The notes under the pieces: generated by a model
The model's database searches: none
The model's input: the letters and a program-made list of their open reading frames with translations, nothing else
What the model was told of the DNA's origin: nothing
Program-made: the position numbers and the translations under genes
Origin: Lingula anatina
Lineage: Eukaryota > Brachiopoda > Lingulata > Lingulida > Lingulidae
Reading direction: 5' to 3'
DNA: 30,762 nucleotides
Assembly (NCBI RefSeq): GCF_001039355.2
Contig: NW_019775915.1
Location: 139,034-169,795 of the forward strand
In this document: piece after piece, positions 22,501 to 30,762 of the stretch
How positions within the stretch are numbered: position 1 is the first letter of the stretch
Layout: each line of letters opens with the position of its first letter

Positions 22501-23005
22501 GCTTAAACCACGGCCTCTGATTGGCTACTACACTAGTAGTGCAACAGACCGTGGAACGCACTCGTACATGACGTGCTTGTATGTCGAATACAGCACGGTC
22601 GAGTCTTTTGTTCTACGCGCTAGCCGTGGTTTAAAGTAGGCTTATCACCCGTGTCGCTGTCCACTACACCACCAGGTCGTTGTGCAAACCACCGCCGTTT
22701 TGTTATATGACATTTACTTGCATCAATGGTTTGCTTTTTTATAATTCTATTATACCCAGATTGTCAATATAAAGTGCTTTTACTAAATATCTACTATTCT
22801 ACAGTAGGACCCTAGCTTTTAGACCAAGTTCTTCCGTATGACGGGCAGACTCTGTGTTTCGTGATAGCTGTCATGAAACGTAGGGTCCGGTTAAATGCAG
22901 GGTCCGGGGGACCCTGTATATTATATTCAATTATCATGATACAGAGTCTGTCATGGGGGACCTTCTGGTACATGACACCGGCATGGATCGAGGTTGACCT
23001 GGAGC

Positions 23006-23013
23006 TGACGTCA
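23006..23013. promoter_or_regulatory. Full cAMP-response element in SULT-C 5' region
   Basis: TGACGTCA in the same context as at 14754. The following donor is changed (CAAGTAATTAAGTAAGT), so the 5' exon may splice 8 bases further on. Confidence 0.45.
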
Positions 23014-24379
23014 GCAGGCTTCACCCCGAAGCGGCACCTGGAGTCAGTGCAAGTAATTAAGTAAGTGCAAAGTAACATTGTAAAACTTGAGCAAAATTTT
23101 GGGAATATGGACCAGGATGGATAAATTGCTATCTCTGTAAGAACTGAGAGACAGCATCCATCACTGGTGCTGGGTACAGTACAACGTGCAGCTCGTATGG
23201 GGGTAGGGTTGGAGGTGTGACAGAAAAAGTTTATTACACTTGCACTCTGTACATAAAAAGCGTCACGCCAGACAACAGCACATATTGTGAGGCCTGGTTC
23301 GTGTCAAGTTTCTCCATTTAAAAGTTAGGCTTAAAGGTGATAGATTTATCTGTCAAATACATTGATATAGCGAAAGAAGGCTACAGTCAAGATGTGTGTG
23401 TGGGGGGGTGGGGGTGGGGGAATGGAGGAATTAACCAAACAAAAATAAGTTCGTTTTCCAATTTGGAACAGAGGTCAGGATGGGAGGGTTGGAGGCGTGG
23501 GTCTGTATAACATAATCCAGAATGGAGCTGAGGACAAGTTGTGTGTGGGGGTGGGGGACCATGCAGACAGAAATACCAGTAAGGATCAGTAAGTCTCCGC
23601 ATATGATGAGCATACTAGTATATGTACTATATCCATGTCATGTTTGAGTGTATGATTGTCTTTGCTAAGTTAAGCAGACCCCTTATATAATTAGCCCCTG
23701 CTTTCCGCACATACGGCTGTTTAAATTGCTTGCAACCGCCCCCCTACCTCTACCCACCAGGATGTGACTAGAGCGTTAATGACAGTAACAGTGTTGTTTA
23801 CCCAAATTATGTCTAAAGAAGCTTTAATTGTCACATAAATTTGTCATGCATGACTGTGATGTGTGAGAGATTTGTCTATCCATACATAGAGTCAAGATAA
23901 ACACCGATATTTTTTACGTGTAGCACTATGGCTACACGTACAGATGTGATATTATATTTTAGGCCGCTACCAGCCGGAAAATGGTTCTGAAGGCAATTAG
24001 GTCGTTCTTCAGACGGCTTTACATCCTGTTGGTGGATCTGTACACGTTCCCAGAGCTGCGGCCAGTGTTTTTGGCTGGCGTGAAGAACGGGATGTTGGGT
24101 CTGTTTTTTAAGGGCCCAGTTTATAAAGATGTGAGCGACAGTTACGGTGGGAGTGCCCGGGTGATGTATATTCAAGGAGTGCCGCTGCCTCCCTTCCCTT
24201 CAATGCATGCTAACTTACTGGAACAGGATGGATTCAAGGCCCGCAGTGACGATATATGGGTAGTTAATTGGCCAAAATCAGGTACGGGAAAGGATTGTTT
24301 TTGTTGTTGTAAATGGTCAAAAACAATAGCAGATAAATGTTTTGATTTGTTAAAATGACGCACATCACACTTAATTAAA

Positions 24380-24600
24380 TTAAGCGTATTCAAAACAGAT
24401 GATTCTGACCTGCAGACGAAATATGGTCGACCTCAGTTAAAAGGCGATGTTGCTAATATTCCCTGATGGTCTCCCCGCCTGCATACTCACTGTCGCTGCA
24501 GGGGTCTAGCAATTAAGCCTCGGAGCCGAGATTTAATCCGTTTAATGGCGCGTGTGGATGGGGAAACCATTAGCGGATCATCTGTTCTGAATGCTCTTTT
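24380..24600. mobile_element. Harbinger-like MITE in SULT-C intron 1, shared with SULT-B
   Basis: The counterpart of 16754-16967: near-identical interior (GTCGCTGCAGGGGTCTAGCAATTAA, AGCGGATCATCTGTTCT), with TTA next to both ends. Limits are approximate to a few bases. Confidence 0.65.
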
Positions 24601-25315
24601 AAAGTAACAGGATGTAGAGCTCACAAATATAATTCCCAGACGTTTTAATTAATTTGATTAGAGTCGATTGCTTGTGCACTCGACTAGTTTATGACCTTAC
24701 CGGTAATTATGTAACTTAAGTGGACGTGTGCAATTTGAATAATTAAAATTAATATGTACCGCCAAATAAAGCAGCACAGAATCCAACTTGTGATAAGAAG
24801 TATTGTATAAAAGACGTGCAGAATTAATATCGGGGGGTCAAACGGAAGAAGACTCGAAGGTGACGGCCCGACAGAGCCATGGGAGACGGCTTAATAGTTG
24901 GAGGCTTCACGTAGAACATGTAGTTAGAGAGCGTCAACTAATAAACCATTAAACTGGTCATTATGTGGACTTGGATTTTCTTTGCGCGACCTTAGGTAAA
25001 TCTGACACGAACCGTGGGATCTTTGGATTGCGTTATCCACTAAGTTAGACGAAAACGTAATGTTCTATTTCGAGCCCACGCTTGCATTAAGCGTACAAAA
25101 TTATATAAGTTTAGTACATTCATCTCATATGTATATGTAAAAGGTACATTACAAGGAGTGGCACACATCCTTTGAGTTTTCCTTTCTATGTATGAAACTG
25201 TGGTTTATTGAAAATTTTACTGCTTTATTTCAGGCACACATTGGATGTGGGAAATAGTCAAGATATTAACTTCTGGGCGGGCAGAATTAACTGACTCTTA
25301 TAAAGGAGGCGCCAT

Positions 25316-25599
25316 CCCGCACAAAAATGCAGCAGTATCGAAGTAGCAAAGAAGCATTAATGCAGTAGTGGTGTGGAGCATATTTGCAGTAGAAATGCAG
25401 TATAGCCTACTGCAATTCTACTTCAAAAATTACATAGGGTTGTACAGAGGAGGAGCATTAATGCAGTAGATTAGCAGCATGATAGAAGCATGTTTCAAAT
25501 ATGCTAATTAGCTCCCACATCGAAGCAGATTTGAAGCATGTTTGCAGTATGATTGCAGTAGTCTACTGCGCTGGAGTATCTACTTCGTTTTCGTGCGGG
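25316..25599. mobile_element. 284-bp MITE inserted in SULT-C exon 2
   Basis: Ends CCCGCACAAAA and TTTTCGTGCGGG. The target dinucleotide AT is duplicated (25314-25315 and 25600-25601). The uninterrupted SULT-B exon (GGCGCCATGTTTCC) gives the empty site and proves both the ends and the 2-base duplication. Same family as 21410-21693. Confidence 0.96.
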
Positions 25600-27484
25600 A
25601 TGTTTCCGGAACTGTGTCCGCTCCACATAATAGAAAATATGGCGCCACCGCGTGTCCTGAATACGCATGTGCCTCTAAAACTTTTCCCAAAGGTGGCGCT
25701 GAATAGCAAGATAATCTACGTCGTTCGTAATCCAAAGGATGTATATGTGTCTTTATATTATCACGCGACGGGTATAGAACCGAAGTCAGCGAACTGCTCT
25801 TGGAACGGGATGTATGAACTGCTGGTGAACGGCAAAGGTAAAATCTAAGAGACAATATGTCCTTATCTCCTGTTACTTCTGAGGTGGCCCTCTTCTCCAC
25901 TTCCATATTAGCTTAATAGTGGTTACAAGTGAATTGAAGGAAAAAAAAATGCTTTTTTTTCTCTATAACCTATATGATGTAATGCTTTTTACAGTTTCAA
26001 AAATACTATTTTTTAATGTTTACACTATAATAGCACCATGCATCTGTCGTTTCAGCTCAGTATGGCGACTGGTTCGACCACGTAGAAGAATGGTTGAAAG
26101 TCCTGGAGAACAATCCAAACGCCCTGATTATGACGTATGAGGACATGAAACTGGTAAATTATAAGAAGAGTGCAGGTTCCTCATTGGCGGATGAAGTGCT
26201 TGCTAGGGTAGGGCGTTAGGGTTTTTTTCCCAACGAAGGGACCACGCAACAAGTAGACGAGGACAATAAAACTGAAATTTGCGGATAACAGTTATCATGT
26301 TTTTTTTTTTTTTTTTGTTTCAGATTGTCGGTTTTATTATTTCTAGGTGGGAGGGGGTACATAACAGGCTAAGGGGGTCACGTGGACGGGGATGACGTTG
26401 ACAGCCATTCCCCTGGATCCGCTATCGATCCCAAGCAAAGAAACAGGTTGATGAAGTGTAAGATTAAGCAAGTTTAATTGTTTCTAAAGAAGCGAATGCA
26501 AAATGTATATAAGAAATGTCACACTGGAATGACTGTTGCCGGATAATGAGAGGGCCTTCGCTTCTCCAAATTAAACCCCCCGTGAAACAAGAAATTCAGT
26601 TGTCAAACAAATGGGAAGGCTCTTTCAGTACATAACTGAAAAAATGCTTAATGCGTCTTATCAGTTCGTTTTATTTCAGGACCTTAAGAAACAAGTGCGT
26701 CTAGTGGCCGAGTTTTTGGTACGTGAAAGATCAGAGCAGTTCTACAGCGACGTGGCTAGACTATGCTCCTTTCAACATATGAAGAAAGAAAAGAAAGACA
26801 TCAGGAATGTCTGGGCGGAGGACAGCGAAGGCATATTTAGGAAAGGTAACCTATTTGCAGAATGAGGATTCATCCTTTCTTTCAGAGGAGTAAAGTTGAA
26901 ATAATTAGTCTTTTTTTAATTTTGTTACTGTGCGTGAGCGTTATGTTTATTTGCAGAAAGCTTCACTGAGATATATCCGTAAGTGTCTTGCTCCCAGTAT
27001 TGGAGCATTGAAGTGTGGTCAAAAATACAATTATAAATAAGTGACACATATATTTACATATATTGTATTGTCTGGTTCTAGTTTATGAAATAATTCGACG
27101 AAAGTGTGCTGGAATGACTGTTTTCTGTACTTCACAGTTGCTCGTGCACTTTACAAAAACATGACAAAATCATGATTTTGTATTTCTTTAAAAGTACATG
27201 AAACCCAAGTGCAAGCGATAAGTGATAAAGTGAAGCATAAATACATTCATGATCGAGGCGATCGATGAATCCGATTTTTTTCTTTTTTTATTCACCTTAA
27301 AATGGACATCCATTTCCTTTCACTTATTTATTTGTTTGTTTTTAGGCACAGTGGGAGATTGGAGGAATCATTTCACGGTGGCTCAGAACGAGGAGTTCAA
27401 TCAGATATTCTGCAGGAGGATGAAGAACATCAACCTTGACTTGAAATTTGAGCTTTGATAACATCCCGCTTTTTTGGCTATCCA

Positions 27485-27485
27485 N
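27485..27485. other. Ambiguous base (N)
   Basis: The only N in the window; it falls on the right edge of the duplicated block. Confidence 0.99.
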
Positions 27486-27510
27486 ATTATATGTGTGTGT
27501 GTGTGGGTAC

Positions 27511-27516
27511 AATAAA
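27511..27516 (+). terminator. Candidate SULT-C polyadenylation signal
   Basis: AATAAA lies 53 bases past the SULT-C stop, with a second AATAAA at 27569-27574. Both lie outside the duplicated block, so SULT-B has no counterpart. Confidence 0.45.
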
Positions 27517-27787
27517 AATAGCGTTAATTGAATTATCTCCTTTTTGTACACATTTTACATTATCCCTGAATAAAAATTATTACAAAAGGCCGCGTTTCAA
27601 ATAGCAATGACATAAATGTCACAAAAAGCGAATGTTTCAGATGAAATGTTTACTGAGGACGTAGTATGACGTCAACCAAAATACACAATGGTTTGGGTTT
27701 GAAATAGTTAATTGCAATTATGGTCAAATTTCCATACGGAGGTACGTCTTGTGTAATGTTATTTTATGTGTCCTGTTTCTTTGAAAC

Positions 27788-28262
27788 AAACTAAAGGTTT
27801 GAAATAGGTCTGTACTTCAGCAAAACGCAATGTTCGAACAATTTTAGATCCGGGGTGTTTCCATTTATGAAACAAGTTTCAATAATGTGGGTGATTAGAG
27901 CAAATGTAGTTGTTGGTATTGGATCTAAGCTACACGTTGTCTTTCGTTTTGATTTATTGATAATATTTATCATTTCATCAGCAGTTGCCATGGGAAAAAC
28001 TAGTGATGGTGATTGTGGCTCTGTGAGAAAACCTGGCGTTGAGAGATGTGATGAGAATGTGATATTTTTGTTTCCAGATAATTGAGTTCAGCATAAATAT
28101 CACTGATTTTAAATGTGAAAAAGTCGCTCATGGTATCGGCAAAATCCTTTAAAGATTCTGCTGCAAGAAGTGTGGCACACATTTTCTTAGCAAAATCTAT
28201 TTTGTTGATGCCACAAGCAATACCATAACTATTATCAAGTCGGATCTGTTGAATTACAGATT
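27788..28262 (-). mobile_element. Decayed non-LTR retrotransposon (reverse transcriptase 5' part)
   Basis: On the minus strand the pieces read KIDFAKKMCATLL, ADTMSDFFTFKI, then KTTCSLDPIPT and LKYRPISNL. This order (FFxxKI, CSLDPIPT, YRPISNL) is that of the region at and just before the reverse transcriptase domain in CR1/L2-like elements. A frameshift lies between 27991 and 28000, the linker between CSLDPIPT and YRPISNL is shortened, and no catalytic YADD part is present. It is a dead fragment. Confidence 0.72.
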
Positions 28263-29081
28263 AATCGTTTAGTACTGCTGAGGACGCCGTGTGAAGCCAA
28301 CCAATACTAAAGATTTAAAACATTAGCAAACCAACTGTCTGCCTTTGTAGAACAATGTTTCCATATCTTTGGTTTCACCATGACATAAATAATGCACTGT
28401 TTACTCTTTATGCGTAAACTTTATTGTCCATACTATTATATTAGAAGAACTGAGTACAATATAGGTCTACGTTAGGATTTTTAACCCTATTCGTTTAAAA
28501 TGAAATAAACATCGTCATATGTTATGCATAATGCTGTTACATCAAAATACACCTAAATGAATAAGCTAATTCCAGCACTTTTTTGGGGGGGAGGGGGGGT
28601 GAAAACTGTTATAGCGATTTCTAACAATTTGTCCCTTACATAAAACTGTGTTTCAGACATAAGTGCGACAACAATAATACGTGCTACAAGGTGCTGTCTG
28701 AAATGTATACTAATTTGCATGGCATAATTAATAAAAAGGTGTAATGATACCTTTATTTAATGAAGCATAATAAGTGATTCTAAGTCGCTCTTTTTTACTG
28801 GACTACATAGTTTATAGAGTCGATTCAAATTAGAATTCAAATGAAAATGTTATTAAGGAAATCAATGTACCATCAAATGGGGAAATGCAATTAATATTTT
28901 ATAAGATAACGAATAACGCGTAAGAATGAGGGGCGAATATGTGAGAGTGAATGATACCATGTCTATTATTTAATTTGTGTATAGAGTATAAAGAAATAAT
29001 AAAAAATACAAATACTGACATTGGTAACAAAATTTCTACAGGAGGAACCACGGCATTGCTTGTTTACTGTATTATTTTCAG
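28263..29081. other. Region upstream of the lectin exons
   Basis: AT-rich. No signal-peptide exon for the lectin could be found here. One candidate small exon is listed separately at 28657. Confidence 0.45.
28657..28738 (+). other. Possible short exon upstream of the EGF exon
   Basis: A good acceptor (ACTGTGTTTCAG) is followed by an open frame reading HKCDNNNTCYKVLSE. It can end in phase 0 at AAG|GTGCTG (28690) or AAG|GTGTAA (28738), either of which joins in frame to the EGF exon. The cysteine spacing suits an extracellular domain, but there is no domain match and both donors are weak. Confidence 0.3.
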
Positions 29082-30516
29082 GAATGTGGATGTAAAAATG
29101 GCGGGACTTGTGTCCAAATAACTGAGGGGTCTAGTCAATGTACCTGTCCTGTCCTTCACGTCGGATTGCACTGTGAACGTAACCGCAATTTATGTCTAGA
29201 AACACACTGGCTGTGTTCAAAATATATATATTGTATTTCAAGTTTTTGCTTTTAAAGACTTTAGATTTAATATCCCAGCCAGAATTTCCAAAATTGAGCC
29301 ACGTTATCATCATTACTTGCGTAATTGCTTAATAGAAAAAAATTGAACACCATGCTGCTCGATCTATTAGTACAGATGTCAATATTCTTAATTTTGCATC
29401 AAGTAAACAATCTTGTAATAACGTATGATGTTAACCAATTTACAAATACAGTATAAATATAGCATATCAATTGTATTAAATGTTTTCATTACCTTTGACT
29501 AGTGACGTGCCCACCGCAGTTTGAGGTTATGTACAAGAGGAGTTGCTACAGTTTCAATATGACACTGACGGCCAACTTCTACCAGGCCAAACAACACTGT
29601 GAGTCAATGGGAGCCAGGCTAGTCGCCGTGAACGACGAAGAGGAGCACAATTTTATTAGGCAGTATCTTGCCGCAGATGAAGGTATGGAAATTTTTTGAT
29701 AGGACATCATCTGACGTGGGCATACAAACGATTTACAGCGATACATGTATATCAAACAATAGCTTTCAACACGAATGTAACCATCTGTATGTGTAACCTA
29801 CACGTACTTTACATCTTCAAAGTTAGCCTTCTAATGCTGTTGTGGCTTTGTATATTGTAGTCACCTTGCAATCTACTTAGTCAGTTATAAGTTGGTACCA
29901 ACTGTAATAATGTCAGTTATCGAATTTCAGCACGCGCGACGGTCTATTGGTGGACCTCAGCAACAGATGAAGCCTCCGAGGGTACCTGGGTATTGTCCGG
30001 ATGGGGCGACATTCCAGCACCTTTTATTGCATGGGGCACAGGTAAACAACACGCTTAGTTTCCATTTCATTTGTATTACGTTTGAGTTATTTTCTTTGTA
30101 TTTTTTTAGTAATTTTTGTTTTTAAATACATAAATTACATTTTTATGAAATATTTGCAAGACTGTCTTATATACCTTGTTTTTTTGTGTTGCCAAACTGA
30201 AATGCTCTAAATTAGAAATGAAAATAAAGCGGTGATGCCTAGCAGAAAATACAAAATTTGAAATAAAAAAATGCGAATGCCTGTCGGAATAAAGACCAAT
30301 CATTAGCTTAAATTTATTGAGAATTCAGACGATGTCACTCATTTTATTTGACTGATGTCCTATCTGCATAATTTACCACGAGTTGTTTTTCCCATGTTAG
30401 GTCAACCAAATAACTATGGGAGCAGGGAAGATTGTGCAGCATACTGGGGGGGAACCTTTCATGACTTACCATGCACCAGCACTGTAAAATTTATATGTGA
30501 AACGGAGGCGACTTAG
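29082..30516 (+). CDS. EGF plus C-type lectin domain protein, 5' part missing
   Basis: Four exons: 29082-29178, 29503-29682, 29931-30041, 30401-30516 (504 nt, 167 residues from the EGF exon to the stop). The first exon is one EGF-like module with six cysteines (ECGCKNGGTC..CTCPVLHVGLHCE). The other three form one long-form C-type lectin domain with six cysteines: CPPQFEVMYKRSCYSF, AKQHCESMGARLVAVND, WWTSATDEASEGTWVL, GQPNNYGSREDC and LPC..FICE. QPN occupies the place of the EPN/QPD sugar-binding triplet, while the usual WND near the end reads FHD, so calcium-dependent sugar binding is uncertain. The protein is probably secreted or at the cell surface, with an immune or recognition role inferred from the family. 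No signal peptide exon is visible, so this is the 3' part of a longer gene. All splice sites are GT..AG and all phases close. Confidence 0.88.
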
Positions 30517-30762
30517 ACAGCGACACATATTGGGAATCTCTACAGGATAACAATCGTGTGACAAGGCGCCTATATGAACACCAAAATATTTCTGGCTCGC
30601 ATTTTATTAATACCTTATGTATTCAGAAACTGTATAAAAGGCAAACTACACTAATTGATGTCTATGGTTTGTTGTCTCCTGATAACAGACGGGCTGTCCG
30701 TAAGAGTAAACAAAACGGCCACATATAAATAACCACATAAGTTCCTACGTATAACGGAGGTA
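30517..30762. other. Downstream of the lectin gene
   Basis: Presumably the lectin 3' UTR and flank. No canonical AATAAA is seen before the window ends. Confidence 0.4.

Larger units (their letters stand above)
20526..22977. mobile_element. Ginger1-like non-autonomous transposon, copy 2
   Basis: Begins TGTCAAGCAACA and ends GGTACATGACA, flanked by CCGG (20522-20525, shared with copy 1, and 22978-22981). Both ends have GTCC palindromes such as GTCCGGCGGAC and GTCCCCCGGAC. It differs from copy 1 after TGT (TGTCA against TGTGRCAG), so it is a related but distinct family. Its 2452 bp include a 284-bp MITE (21410-21693) and a long hairpin (22383-22500), both probably later insertions. No transposase or integrase domain is visible. 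Confidence 0.6.
23981..27458 (+). pseudogene. Cytosolic sulfotransferase SULT-C, exon 2 interrupted by a MITE
   Basis: Exons: 23981-24281, 25234-25837 (interrupted), 26056-26153, 26680-26845, 27346-27458. Exon 1 is intact and carries the PAPS loop up to NWPKSG (96-101). In exon 2 a 284-bp MITE plus a 2-base duplication splits codon 128 (the Met of GAMFPE). Reading into it meets TAG at 25344-25346, so the catalytic His and the 3'-phosphate site are lost. Removing the 286 bases leaves 318 nt, exactly the SULT-B exon 2 length. The MITE ends lack GT..AG, so it cannot be removed simply as an intron. The downstream exons are open: His in [33 protein letters not shown]. Without the insert the protein would be 331 residues. 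Preservation elsewhere suggests recent inactivation or an allele still segregating. Confidence 0.9.
22982..27484. repeat. Tandem duplication, right copy (SULT-C block)
   Basis: Matches 14725-19343. Its left edge directly follows the CCGG of Ginger1-like copy 2; its right edge is GGCTATCCA, directly before the N at 27485. Intron 1 is 952 bp against 383 bp in SULT-B, because of about 545 bp of unmatched sequence at about 24611-25155 that I cannot identify. Confidence 0.88.

Noticed and set aside
22319-22639. 106-codon open frame and its antisense partner
   Set aside because: Both arise from the long hairpin; no protein family resemblance.
25501-25848. Open frame starting within the MITE and running into SULT-C exon 2
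   Set aside because: The start lies in transposon sequence and the frame lacks exon 1 and the PAPS loop; not a plausible gene on its own.
1-30762. CRISPR array or bacterial operon
   Set aside because: The window is intron-rich animal DNA; short repeats are microsatellites or transposon ends.

Overview
The window is animal nuclear DNA. It has short coding exons with GT..AG introns, AT-rich spacers and microsatellites, and a heavy load of DNA transposons. The gene types, the compact intron style and the frequent octamer TACATGTA suggest a lophotrochozoan, most likely a mollusc; this is an inference, since no species marker is present. One ambiguous base (N) lies at 27485.

Layout. (1) 1-1808: non-coding, with microsatellites. 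(2) 1809-9542, plus strand: a complete 12-exon gene for a secreted, single-function peptidylglycine alpha-hydroxylating monooxygenase (PHM; 365 residues), which makes the first step of neuropeptide C-terminal amidation. Its introns carry a TTAA-flanked MITE and a Tc1/mariner element nested in a hAT-like MITE. (3) 9611-11991, minus strand: an intact 5-exon cytosolic sulfotransferase (SULT-A, 327 residues), tail-to-tail with PHM, with only 68 bases between the two stop codons. (4) 12000-14720: spacer with a long palindromic element and a TTAA MITE. (5) 14725-19343 and 22982-27484: two copies of a tandem duplication of about 4.5 kb, each with a CRE-bearing putative 5' exon and a 5-exon sulfotransferase. 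Both copies are broken in different ways: SULT-B by a 2-base insertion in exon 1, SULT-C by a 284-bp MITE in exon 2. (6) 19344-22981: between the copies lie two abutting elements with TG..CA ends, flanked by CCGG and carrying dense GTCC/GGAC repeats. They fit non-autonomous Ginger1 transposons and sit exactly at the duplication junction. (7) 27788-28262: decayed non-LTR retrotransposon piece, minus strand. (8) 29082-30516, plus strand: the 3' exons of an EGF plus C-type lectin domain protein whose 5' exons were not found.

PHM, the sulfotransferases and the lectin have no obvious common pathway. The main interest is the sulfotransferase cluster, where paired paralogous segments act as filled and empty sites. 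They allow several transposon insertions to be dated relative to the duplication and fix target-site duplications to the base.
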